Shown: piece by piece, positions 32,388-43,323 of the stretch
Position numbering within the stretch: the stretch's first letter is position 1
How the letters are laid out: every line of letters starts with the position of its first letter
NCBI GenBank assembly: GCA_036346395.1
Contig: CM070594.1
Location: 29,731,385-29,795,384 of the forward strand
Length of the DNA: 64,000 nucleotides
DNA from: Hsuehochloa calcarea
Taxonomy: Eukaryota > Streptophyta > Magnoliopsida > Poales > Poaceae
Direction of reading: 5' to 3'
Notes under the pieces: generated by a model
Seen by the model: only the letters and a program-made list of their open reading frames with translations
Database searches by the model: none
Told to the model about the DNA's origin: nothing
Program-made: the position numbers and the translations under genes

Positions 32388-34023
32388 TGAGAGACCATGT
32401 GAGTAGGGTCCCCTTTCGAGTGATGAGTATTTGACGCTATGTTGAATAGTTTGTGATTGGATTCATCGCATTTGCGCTGCTGCCAAGTTGTCTCTGTACT
32501 GAGCGGTACTTCCGGTTTTGGAATGCGGAAGTTCCGATAATTGGAACTTCCGCCCTGGTAAAACGGAACTTCCGATTATCCTGACGATTGTGTTCTGGTG
32601 AGTTGATAATCGGAACTTCCGCACCTGGGATCGCGCAACTTCCGAATATACTGACAAGAGTATTCTGCTGTGACGACAATCGGATCTTCCAACCTGGGAG
32701 TGCGGACGGTCCGATAATCGGAACTTCCGCCATGGAAGTGCGGACGGTCCGATAATCGGAACTTCCGCAATGGTAAGTGCAGAACTTCCGATTGTGGGCA
32801 GAACTGTGCAGAAAGGCATAGTTTTGATTTTGAGTTGTGAATTATTTTTAGTTAAATGCAAATGATGATTATATTAACTTGAGCAATGCTATGTGATGTG
32901 TTTCTTGTTTGTACTGGTTGCAGGGCATCGAGGTGGAGTCGTGGCGAGACACGTGGAGACCGGACTAGACGTAGGCGGCGTTGAGGTCAGAACGGTAAAG
33001 ATGTGTCGAAGATGGCGTGCACTCGAGGCGTTTGTGAGTCGTGAACAACAAGGAACACGGGAGCTTCCAGAAGGTGTGCGAGGGGCGAAAGGGTAATTTC
33101 GCAAAGCGGCACAAGTGGAAGCGGGCTCCGTTATGGTTTAGTCGGCATAATGGGTTGGAGACCTGTTAGCCAAGGGCTATAAATAGAGGTGAACCCCTGG
33201 TTGTTGGGTTAGACTTTTGGTGAGAGAAAATTAGGGTTAGCTTTAGCTAAAGAGCCTTTGGAGAGGTTGTTTTGCTTTTTGAGAGGTTGTTGAGTTGGAG
33301 AGGATGAACTGAAATTTGTGTAATCATTCCTCTGTAATCTTGTGTTTCCTATCAATGAAATCCTGAGGTTTTGGTTCTTTGGTTATGCCTCTTTTATTCT
33401 CTCTGTTCATGTTGAATATCTAGGGTTTTGGTGAAACTTTTGATTCGTCTTATGAGATAGCATGAAACTTGATATCTAGAGTTTTATTGATATTGCTAAT
33501 ATATCCTCAAAGTTTCATGAGCCAAGAATCTAAGAATCTTGCTAATTGTGGTTTTTGGTCTTTCTTGCCTAATACTCAAGAAATCCGTTTTTGCTTTGAT
33601 TAATGGATCTTTGTCTGCGATTCTTCTCCATGAGGTCAAGATGTTGTTTAGGATGATGTCCTGTGAGACTTGACCTGAGAAGAGCATTCAAGAGTTAGTA
33701 TTTCGGATTTTTGGGCAAAACCCCGAGCATACTGTTCTTCGGTCAGGACAATCGGAACTTCCGATTGTCCAAGGCGGAACTACCGCAGGCGGAACTTCCG
33801 CACTGAAACCCGGAACTACATCAAGCTTGGAACTACATAAGGTAGAATCGAGCTTCCGATATTTGACAGAACAACCCATTTGTGTTTAACTTTTTGGATT
33901 TGATTCACATCACACCTTTTGTTTAACAGTAAGTTTTTGAATTGCTGTGTGGACACTTGAGAGGGGAGGATCTTAATTTTGAAGGCACCATTCACCCCCC
34001 TCTGTTGCCATTTCGGTCCTTCA
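32388..34023 (+). repeat. Copia 5' LTR (1636 bp)
   Basis: TATAAATA at 33178-33185 is the likely promoter. Contains at least seven exact CGGAA-N-TTCCG palindromes (32526, 32564, 32611, 32719, 32757, 33753, 33790) and several near copies. A 38-bp tandem unit is repeated at about 32695-32770. Confidence 0.93.
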
Positions 34024-34025
34024 AT

Positions 34026-34040
34026 TGGTATCAGAGCCGG
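34026..34040 (+). other. Copia primer-binding site (initiator tRNA-Met type)
   Basis: TGGTATCAGAGCCGG, two bases after the LTR end; full match to the usual plant Met primer site. Confidence 0.9.
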
Positions 34041-34080
34041 TTAGCTCTTTTTCGATAGATCTTTAACCGGTCTGTGAGCC

Positions 34081-36833
34081 ATGGCAACGGACAAGTATTC
34101 CACCAAGCCTCCCGTCTTTGATGGCCTGGATTACCCCTTCTGGAAGAGCCGAATGGAAACATACATCCAGGCTCAGGGGTATGCCATCTGGCGGAAGGTG
34201 AAGGTTAGATTCGTTGTTCCTGCCGATGAAAACATCAATATAGGGAACATGCCCGATGTTGAGGCCAATGCAAAGGCAAGGAACATTATAATCCAAGGTT
34301 TGAGCCGAAGCGAGTTTGATCGCATCTCTCATCTTACGTCGGCTTTCGACATCTGGGTGACCCTCGACGCTTACCATGAGGGCACCACCGGATCAAGACG
34401 ATTCGGACAGGACCGATTCAAGAGAGTACAACAAGTTTGAAATGCTCGTTGGCGAGTCCCTTGATGAGTGCTTTGCGCGTTTTCACAAGATCTTGAGTAA
34501 CCTCCGAGAGGTCGGTCTTACATACCCCGACTCGGACAATGCTCGTCAGATACTCGCAGCTCTTGATTTGCGTGTTTGGGAGATGAAGGTGACTACCATC
34601 AAGGATACCACGGACCTCTCAACCTTGACTCTTGACGCACTGTACTCGCGCCTCAAGACTCACGAGATTGACATAGTCTCTCGAAGGTCGAAGTCACAGT
34701 CGATGGCCTTAGTCACCGATCCTACTTCTGGATCTTCCTCTGATTCTCTTTGCGGTTTCTCCCTGGCTGCTGTCTGTGACATAACTGATGATCAGTTAGA
34801 GCAGCTTGCGGATGAGCAACTAGCCCTCCTAGCTCGGAAGTTTTCCCATGCTTTCAAGAGAAGGAGGGATGGAAGAAGAGGAGGACCCGTGATTTGTTTC
34901 GAGTGTGGTGGCTCCAACCACATCCGAGCAAACTGCCCCAAGCTGGGGAAGGGCAAAGGTGACTATGGCGGTCCGAGCAAGAACGACTACATCGACAAAA
35001 ACCGCAACATGAAGCCCTCAGCACCTGCTCAAGACAAGAAGAAGTTCCGCAACTTTGGGAAGGCCAAGAAACTCTTCCATCGCGTCCTCACCGCCTTCGA
35101 CGACCTCAACTTCAGCGACGTGGAGGGATGGAGCGAAGATGAGGGCAAGGATGATCAAGATCCCAAGGACGGTGATGACTTCATCGGCATGTGCTTCATG
35201 GCCAACGGGACCGACGTCAGCGACAGCGAGCTCTACAGCGACTCCGATGAGGTAGGCCCCTCCTACGACCAGCTCAATGATGCATTTCTTAAGCTAGAAA
35301 AGTTTTATGCTAGATCTAGAGCTAGGGTTGGTGATCTTGAGAAGGAAGTAGATAGACAATCACGGGAGCTTACTTCACTTAGATCTGCTTCCTCCCGTGA
35401 TGATTGTGATACATGCTGTGGTTTGATTGGTGAAATGGAGAAACTAAGGACCTCGCATGATAGTCTGACTTCTGAGATTGATAAGCTTAAGGTGGAGAAT
35501 GCTAGTATGCTTACTGAACTAGAAATGAGTAGGGTAGCACCTAGTTCATCGACTAGTGTAGAAACTACTTCTTGCACCTCATGTGAGGATAAGGACAATG
35601 CTTTTAAAGGTCTTTATACTATGTTGCTTGATCTGCCCGAGATTTGTGAAACTGTAATAATCTAAAGATGAATCTAAAATGGGCAGACCATAAAATCACT
35701 TAACTACAAGCCTTCTTCCTTGAGCCTATTGCTTCATGTGTGAACTGTCCCAAACTTACTGCTGAACTTGAATCTATATCCAAACAGTTTCAAGAATTAG
35801 TTGATGACAATAACAAATTGGCCAAATTTGCTTCTAAGGACCCTGTTAGCTCACCATGCAGTAACTGTGAAAAACTCAAATATGAAATGATTGTTCTAAA
35901 TGAAAAATGTGTGAAGCTAACTAAGGACCTTCTAGAAAAGCAACCATCTGCTTGTAATGTGTGTGCTGGGAAGAATCATGAGGGTTTGGTAGAGATGCCT
36001 AGCGACGTAAACCAACTAGCTAGTAGTAGGACTGTTCCCCCAGAGTTGGCTGTGCATGCACAAGCCAATCTTTCCTCTGCTGTTGGTTCTTCTTCTGCTC
36101 TCTTATCCTCTGCTGTTCCTTCTTCCCCTTGCTCTTCTTGCACCTCTCTCTTTCGGGAGTGTCAGTATCTTATGAACACTCTCGAGAGGTTTGTAGTAGG
36201 CAAGAAGAAGCTCAATCTCATTCTAGACCAATCTAAGATTTGCAGATTTAATCAGGGTCTAGGATATGATTTCTATGAGGATATGAGGAAGCATCCACCT
36301 GTCGTGCTCAGAACCATAGCACCAGGTGTGATCAAAACTAAGCCCAGGACTGAGAAATTCAATTTTAAATCAGCGGGTTTTGTTCAAAGGATCTCTGATA
36401 GCAAGGTGATTCCACCTGCAGCTTCGGCCTCTCACAAGGCGAAGTATCATTGTACCTTCTGTCAGAAGGATGTACACTTGGTTGATCATTGCTTCAGGAG
36501 ATCGCGCGTAGAGATCATTTTGAGTCCTTTAAGCGCATTCAGGGTCAGCCCCAGACCATGAGTGCACTTAAGACTAACATGAGGTCTAGGTTTGCTACAG
36601 CTGATGATTTAGGGCAGCATCGAGGACTTGGTTTTTCTGAGTTTTCTGATTTTCGTCCTCATGCTCCCTTTGGTCGTGACTTCCATCATTTTGAGGGTAG
36701 ATCTCGGTTTCCCTTTCGAGATGGCTACCCGCGGCGAGATCAGCATGTTGCCAGTATTCCGACTCGCTCTTCCATAGCAGTCGGATTCAAGAATGACCAG
36801 TCTCCGCACACGACTTTACCGTTCGTTGAGTGA
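34081..36833 (+). pseudogene. Copia Gag (structural protein), frameshifted
   Basis: ATG at 34081 opens MATDKYSTKPPVFDGLDYPF, the DUF4219/UBN2-type Copia Gag start. The frame shifts near 34380-34440 and continues at 34441-35665 (FEMLVGESLDECFARFHKIL). CCHC knuckle CFECGGSNHIRANC lies at about 34895-34936, followed by a basic then acidic linker and coiled-coil repeats (LEKEVDRQSRELTSLRS, LTSEIDKLKVENASML). After a stop at 35665 the coiled-coil part resumes at 35740-36561 and ends with a second knuckle, CTFCQKDVHLVDHC (36450-36494). The piece 36489-36833 is the tail in a third frame. Two widely separated knuckles and a long coiled coil are seen in Sirevirus Gag. It would form the cytoplasmic particle; it is now broken. 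Confidence 0.85.
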
Positions 36834-36956
36834 CAGAGAGCGTAGGGTAGATAGATGTCAGTCTTGCTTGTCTACTTCATCTGTTCGACGTGTTACTCAG
36901 TATTGGGTGCCAAAATCACTGTTGATTCACCCCAGTACTGAGACTTTACTCTCTGT

Positions 36957-37487
36957 TTGACTCAGGTTCGCCGGGCAGGGAAGGGAAAGGTTTGGCTTGT
37001 AGACTCTGGTTGTTCTCGCCATATGACTGGAGATTCTCGTTGGTTTTCTTCCCTAGCCCGTGCTCCAGGTGATGAGACGATCACCTTTGGAGATGCTTCG
37101 TTTGGGCGCGTCATTGCTAAAGGTACCTCGCGCATTAATGATTCATTTATTCGAAAGATGTTGCCTTAGTAAGTAAGTGCGCAGATAATCGCTTTGACTC
37201 TCTCGACTCACCGATGACGATTTCGAGGTGAGTTTTAAGAAAATTAATTGGAAATTTTTGATTCTTCGGGTAGTCTGGTTTGCGGGATTTCTCATTATTG
37301 GAGGATCTTTCGTGCTAATTTTTCTGAGTCTTCTGGTGATCCTCTCAGGTGTTTAATTGCTTCTGAATCCCGTGATTTGACCTTCTGGCATAGGAGACTC
37401 GGTCATATAGGCTTTGATCATTTGACCCGAGTTAGCGGCCACGATCTCATTCGTGGTTTGCCAAAACTCAAGATGTCAAGGATCTAG
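36957..37487 (+). pseudogene. Copia aspartic protease and GAG-pre-integrase
   Basis: 36957-37169 reads VWLVDSGCSRHMTGD, with the DSG active site of retroviral-type aspartic proteases and the HMTGD motif of Copia elements, then ETITFGDASFGRVIAKGT. A damaged gap follows. 37248-37487 ends with LTFWHRRLGHIGFDHLTRV, the zinc-binding GAG-pre-integrase (HRRLGH). A frame change near 37170-37250 and a stop near 37485 separate the pieces. Confidence 0.85.
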
Positions 37488-38445
37488 TTTGCTCTCCATG
37501 CCAGCACGGCAAGATGGTTGCCGCTTCTCACTCTCGATCCAAAGGACAATGATCGATGCACGTGACAAGCGCTCCATATGGATCTGATTGGCCCGGCTCA
37601 ATCTTGATCGGCAGGAGGGAAGTGGTACGTTCTTGTTGTGGTCGATGAGTTCTCGAGGTACTCTTGGGTGTTTTTCTTAGCCTCGAAGGATGAGACGTTT
37701 ACTCATTTTCGTGGTCTTTTAGTAGGCTTTCTGTTGAGCTCCTGGTGCATTACGAGCAATTCGCAGTGATAATGGCACCGAGTTCAAGAATTCCTACTTT
37801 GAGAGTTTCGTGGTGAGACAGTGTAGAGCACAGCCTCCTCTCCGCACGTCCCTCGGCAAAATGGCGTTGTGGAGAGGAAGAACCGCACTGTTGGTCGAGA
37901 TGGCGGGGCGATGCTAAATGAATATTCTACACCTAGGAAGTTACGGTGAGGCTATTGCCACTGCATGCCATGTTTCAAGCAGAGTTTTTCTTAGGGCACT
38001 CTTGCATCGCACTTCTTATGAGTTGAGATCTGGGCGAAAGCCCAGTGTCTCGCATTTTCGTGTGTTTGGTTGCAAGTGTTTTATTCTGAAGTCTGGGAAC
38101 CTAGATAAGTTCGAGTCACGTTGTGATGGGATCTTTCTGGGTTACTCGACTTCCTCTTGTGCCTATAGAGTCTGGAACTGCGAGTCTAGCAAAATGGTAG
38201 AAACACAGGAGGTGACCTTGATGAGGCCACCAGGGACTAGGCACGATATCTCGAGTTCTCTAGAGCGATCGAGTCCATCTTTGTGGACGATGAGGAAGAT
38301 GGAGATGAGGGTTGTCTACCCGATCCAGTTCTTTCTCCTACTCCTGAGGTGCCTTCTTCCACCGCACCTCGAGGAGATCAGCCCTTACCTTCTGCTTCTT
38401 TTGAAGCTAGTGGCTCTGTCCCTATCTCATCTGCTCATGAGATAG
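37488..38445 (+). pseudogene. Copia integrase (degenerate)
   Basis: Catalytic triad regions can be seen in changing frames: HMDLIGP at about 37575 (first Asp), RSDNGTEFKNSYF at about 37757-37800 (second Asp), and QNGVVERKNRT at about 37857-37890 (Glu). 37918-38445 continues with HRTSYELRSGRKPSVSHFRV and FGCKCFILKSGNLDKFE, the integrase C-terminal part typical of Copia. It would insert the cDNA into the host genome. At least four frameshifts. Confidence 0.85.
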
Positions 38446-39416
38446 AGGCCACTTCTTCATCTCACCCTGGACCTCCTAGACACATTCAAAAGGACCATCC
38501 TTCAGAGCAGATCATTGGAGATCTTTTTGAGCGAGTCACTCATTCAAAAACTGGCATGTCTCTCTTCTGTCTCCATTCTGCCTTTGTTGCCTCATTTGAG
38601 CCTAAAGACGTTTGTCATGCTCTTTCTGATGAATCATGGATTAATGCCATGCATGAGGAATTGGAGAACTTTGACAGAAACAAGGTCTAGACGCTTGTTG
38701 AGCCCCCTCGAGGTCATAATATCATTGGGACCAAGTGGGTTTTCAAGAACAAGCAAAGCGAAGATGGGGTAGTCATTCGAAACAAGGCTAGACTGGTAGC
38801 TCAGGGTTACTCCCAGGTCGAGGGTCTCGATTTTGAGGAGACTTTTGCCCCTGTAGCCAGACTTGAAGCTATTAGAATATTGCTTGCCTTTGCAGCTTCT
38901 AAGAGTTTCAAGCTTTACCAGATGGACGTCAAGAGTGCCTTTCTCAATGGACTTATTGAGGAAGAAGTCTATGTCAGACAGCCCCCAGGTTTCGAAAACC
39001 CCAAGTACCCTAATCATGTCTTCAAGCTTTCAAAAGCTCTTTATGGACTTAAGCAAGCTCCTCGAGCCTGGTATGAAAGGCTTAAGTCTTATCTGTTGAG
39101 TCATGATTTTGAAATGGGTAAAATTGACAAGACCTTGTTCATCCGCCGTCTTGGCACTGATCTTCTGCTCGTCCAGATTTATGTGGATGACATTATCTTT
39201 GGCGGCTCCTCGCATGCTCTCGTCTCCCAGTTTTCGGATGTCATGAGCTCAGAGTTTGAGATGAGTATGATGGGCGAGTTGAGTTTCTTCCTTGGCTTCC
39301 AAATCAAACAGACTCGGGAAGGTACTTTTCTGCACCAAGGCAAGTACACTCGTGATCTCCTGAGACGCTTTGACATGAGTGATGGCAAGCCGTTGTCAAC
39401 TCAATGGCTTCTCTGA
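38446..39416 (+). pseudogene. Copia reverse transcriptase
   Basis: After a linker ending in ALSDESWINAMHEELENF and a TAG at 38688-38690, the same frame stays open from 38691 to 39416. It shows KWVFKNKQSEDG, KARLVAQGYSQ, FAPVARLEAIRILLA, YQMDVKSAFLNG, the catalytic YVDDIIFGG (39180-39207) and FFLGFQIKQ. This RVT_2 domain copies element RNA into DNA. It breaks at 39414 (QWLL then stop) near the natural end of the palm and thumb region. Confidence 0.9.
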
Positions 39417-39471
39417 CCTCACTTGACCCGATGAAGACGACGAGCCAGTTGATCAAAAGGAGTTCAGGAGC

Positions 39472-40134
39472 ATGATAGGCTCTCTCTTGTACCTCACAGC
39501 CTCGAGACCAGACATACACTTCTCTGTGTGTCTTTGCGCTCGGTTTCAGGCTTCTCCTCGTGTATCTCACCGCCAGGCGGTGAAGCGCATCTTTCGGTAC
39601 CTTCAAGCTACCATTGACTATGGTATCTGGTACTCTTCCTCCTCTTGTCTATCTCTTAGAGCCTTCTCCGATGCAGATTTTGCTGGCTGTAGGATAGATA
39701 GGAAGAGCACCTCTGGCATTTGCCAATTCATTGGCACTTCTCTTGTCTCCTGGTCTTCAAGGAAGCAGTCCGGTGTTGCACAGTCCACTGCAGAGGCCGA
39801 GCGTTCTTGTCGCAGACCGATTCTTTGTAGCCAAGTGCTTTGGATGGTCTCAACCTTGCAGGACTTTGGGTTAGTAATCGACCGTGTTCCACTCTTTTGT
39901 GATAACACGTCTGCGATTTGCATTGCCAAGAACCCAGTGCAACATTCTCGGACCAAGCATATTGATATCAGATATCATTTTCTTCGAGACCATGTAGAGA
40001 AGGGTGACATTGTGCTTCAGTTCGTGGAGAGTGAACACCAGTTGGCTGATATCTTCACTAAGCCTTTGGACAGCTCTCGGTTTTCAGCTCTGCGGGGAGA
40101 GCTTGGGGTGGTTTGTCCTTATGGACTGTTGTGA
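39472..40134 (+). pseudogene. Copia RNase H domain and pol C-terminus
   Basis: Reads MIGSLLYLTASRPDIHFSVC, FSDADFAGCRIDRKSTSG (first Asp of RNase H), SWSSRKQSGVAQSTAEAE (catalytic Glu region), LFCDNTSAICIAKNPVQHSR (Asp) and HIDIRYHFLRDHVEKGD. Open for 220 codons to a stop at 40132-40134, close to the normal end of pol. One small frameshift separates it from the reverse transcriptase. Confidence 0.9.
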
Positions 40135-41905
40135 GGGGGAGCTTATGTTTTACTACTGTATTATATTTTAATTATGCTAGTTCTCCTTTCTGGTTGCATT
40201 TCATTTAAGTGCTTTGGGTCTAAGTCCTTCCAGCATAGGTTAGAGTGGTTCTCTTGCCAAGTAGCTTTGACTGCTAATTCTTATCTTGTGCTTCTAGGAT
40301 GCTGCTTATTAGCTGTTTCTCCTCTCTCTAAGTAGAGCTTACTCACTTCTTATAGGTTCTAGCGAGGGTCGGGCCACCCTTGGGTAGACAGGGACAGTGT
40401 TTGCTCCTTAGTGTGTTAGTCGATCAGCTGATAGTCCTGGAATCATATGGGGTAGATAAGAATCTGTCTGAGCTATAGTATTCTCTATATCTTATCTATG
40501 CTCTAAGGACTGCCTTTTCTGTTTCTCTTATCAGTTTCTCGATTTTGTTCCTTTGGTTCAGAGGGAGTTCATCTTGTTTCTTCAAGTTCTTAAATTTGTC
40601 ATAACTCAACCTGAATTAACAAGTGCATCTCATTCTGAAGGGTATCTGGTTTTTCCTGCATTTCATCCTGCATTATAATATAATTGCATGGAGCCTTGTT
40701 TATTATCCCTTATGAACTGTTTTCACTGATTTACATCTTGACATGATTTATGCTAAACTACTAGATTTATCATGACCTTTTATGTGTAGTTTAGTCTTTG
40801 CCATGATAAGGTGACTAAAATTGCTCAACTTGAACTAAAATCTTGTCATGATAGCTCTTGAGACTAGTCTATTGAAGTTATCCTTTTATGATTCTCGCCA
40901 TGTCAAGTAGGCTGAGTTGAGTCCTGAATCTCTATTGAACTTTAGATTAAGCTATGTCAGTTCGTTAAGAAACATGACCTATCTTTAATCGTTGGTCTAA
41001 AAACTTCAAAAGCAAAAATGATCTCTTTTGTGCGAAAAAACTGATCTCACCAAATCTTTCTCATGAGACTGCTTGCCATTGCACTAGGCATGAACTCAGG
41101 GGGAGCCTTGGATGACCTAAGATCACTTCCTTAAGTCTGTTGCTTGGAGTGGTTGCATAAGGCTTGGGATCTAGCACATGGTTAAGATTTGAAAAATGGT
41201 TGAAGCTTAGGAGGCAGTTGTGGATGGCTCCTAGTCCAGGACTTGCTTTACTAAGATATAGCCATAATTATGTTTCCAGAAAAAGAAACTTGTGCTAAAA
41301 TTGCTTATCTTCGAACAGACCAAGTACTTGTTCAATTGAGTCGTTCTTAAAACTGGTAGCACTCTAATCTGTTCAATATTATGCTTCTTGGTTCCACTTA
41401 GAGTATTTGACATGGATTGTATCATCCTTGGATACCTTTAGCTAGAATACAATCTTGGTTTATTTAACTTGCTAAAGAATTGACCATTTCTCAGTTTATG
41501 GATTTTCTGTCTTAGCTATTCTATACATCAATTGTCATGATCTTGATAGCATTCTTATGTGTTATGGCTTGGTGTAATACTCTAATAGTCATTTTGGATA
41601 ATCTTCATGGCTCCTAATGCTTAAAATGAATATCATATAGTCATTTCCTCTCTTTAAAACTTCTTGATGTGTTTATTGCCAAAAGGGGGAGAAGTTAGTT
41701 TGGAGAGAAAAAGTCTTCTCGAGAAAAAGTCTTCTAGAGCTTTGCAAAAAAATTTTGCTCCTTCATTTAAAAGCTCCAATCGTTCTTCTTTGACAAACAT
41801 GGTCTTGAGCCTTCTTGATTTCTAGATTAGACCATGTTTGGTCTTTATCACAAACTCATTTATATGCTTTTTCGTGTTTGTCAATATACTCATCAAGGGG
41901 GAGAT
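40135..41905 (+). other. Copia 3' non-coding region with extra polypurine words
   Basis: 1.77 kb without a convincing frame; no envelope-like gene. GGGGGA-type words occur at about 40131-40139, 41098-41104, 41683-41692 and, as the real polypurine tract, 41893-41903 just before the 3' LTR. Several polypurine copies before the 3' LTR are a described Sirevirus trait. Confidence 0.7.
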
Positions 41906-43323
41906 TGAGAGACCATGTGAGTAGGGTCCCCTTTCGAGTGATGAGTATTTGACGCTATGTTGAATAGTTTGTGATTGGATTCATCGCATTTGCGCTGCTG
42001 CCAAGTTGTCTCTGTACTGAGCGGTACTTCCGGTTTTGGAATGCGGAAGTTCCGATAATCGGAACTTCCGCCCTGGTAAAACGGAACTTCCGATTATCCT
42101 GACGATTGTGTTCTGGTGAGTTGATAATCGGAACTTCCGCACCTGGGATCGCGGAACTTTCGAATATACTGACAAGAGTATTCTGCTGTGACGACAATCG
42201 GATCTTCCAACCTGGGAGTGCGGACGGTGCGATAATCGAAACTTCCGCCATGGAAGTGCGGACGGTCTGATATTCGAAACTTCCGCAATGGTAAGTGCGG
42301 AACTTCCGATTGTGGGCAGAACTGTGCAGAAAGGCATAGTTTTGATTTTGAGTTGTGAATTGTTTTTAGTTAAATGCAAATGATGATTATATTAACTTGA
42401 GCAATGCTATGTGATGTGTTTCTTGTTTGTACTGGTTGCAGGGCATCGAGGTGGAGTCGTGGCGAGACACGTGGAAACCGGACAGGCGAGGTGGAGTCGA
42501 ACGTGGATGTGTCGAAGGCGGCGTACACGAGGCGTGGAGTCGTGAACCAAGGACTAGAGGCGAAGGGTAATTTACAAAGCGGCACAAGTGGGCGGCTCCG
42601 TTAGGTTTAGGTCGGGTTGGAGACCCGTTAGCCAAGGGCTATAAATAGTAAAGATGTGTCGAAGATGGCGGTGACACTTTAGCTAAAGCGCCTTTGGAGA
42701 GTTGTTTTGCGAGAGTTTGTTGAACAACAAGGAACATTCCTCTGTAGCTTCCTAAGGTTGGTTCTTTGGTTATGCCTCTTTTATTCTCTCTGTTCATGTT
42801 GAATATCTAGGGTTTTGGTGAAACTTTTGATTCGTCTTATGAGATAGCATGAAACTTGATATCTAGAGTCTTATTGATATTGCTAATATATCCTCAAAGT
42901 TTCATGAGCTAAGAATCTAAGAATCTGGCTAATTGTGGTTTTTGGTCTTTCTTGCCTAATACTCAAGAAATCCGTTTTTGCTTTGATTAATGGATCTTTG
43001 TCTGCGATTCTTCTCCATGAGGTCAAGATGTTGTTTAGGATGATGTCCTGTGAGACTTGACCCGAGAAGAGCATTCAAGAAACTTAGTATTTCAATGGAT
43101 TTTTGGTCAAACCGGAACTAGCGCATCTTGTCTCATAAGGTAGAATCGGAGCTTCCGATATTTGACAGAACAACCCATTTGTGTTTAACTTTTTGGATTT
43201 GATTCACATCAGACCTTTTGTTTAATAGTAAGTTTTTGAATTGCTGTGTGGACACTTGAGAGGGGAGGATCTTAATTTTGAAGGCACCATTCACCCCCCC
43301 TCTGTTGCCATTTCGGTCCTTCA
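41906..43323 (+). repeat. Copia 3' LTR (1418 bp, rearranged)
   Basis: Matches the 5' LTR well at 41906-42480 and 42760-43070. Between them it is shortened and rearranged: a GTAAAGATGTGTCGAAGATGG word that lies upstream of the TATA box in the 5' LTR appears just after it here (TATAAATA at 42640-42647). It also lacks most of the CGGAACTTCCG copies found near 33750-33800 in the 5' LTR. Confidence 0.88.

Larger units (their letters stand above)
32388..43323 (+). mobile_element. Copia element, Sirevirus-like, 10936 bp
   Basis: LTRs TGAGAGACC...GTCCTTCA at 32388-34023 and 41906-43323, TSD GGTTA, primer site TGGTATCAGAGCCGG. Order is Gag, protease, integrase, reverse transcriptase, RNase H (Ty1/Copia order). 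Pointers to the Sirevirus (Maximus) lineage are a long Gag with two CCHC knuckles far apart, a large non-coding region before the 3' LTR, and extra GGGGGA polypurine words there. No envelope-like frame was found. Many frameshifts and stops: inactive. It is the innermost and youngest element of this nest. Confidence 0.93.

Noticed and set aside
32503..33800. Heat-shock elements in the Copia LTR
   Set aside because: The half-sites GAA and TTC are separated by one base, not the two required for a heat-shock element.
40135..41905. Envelope-like gene in the Copia 3' region
   Set aside because: No frame above about 65 codons and no signal peptide or membrane segment pattern.
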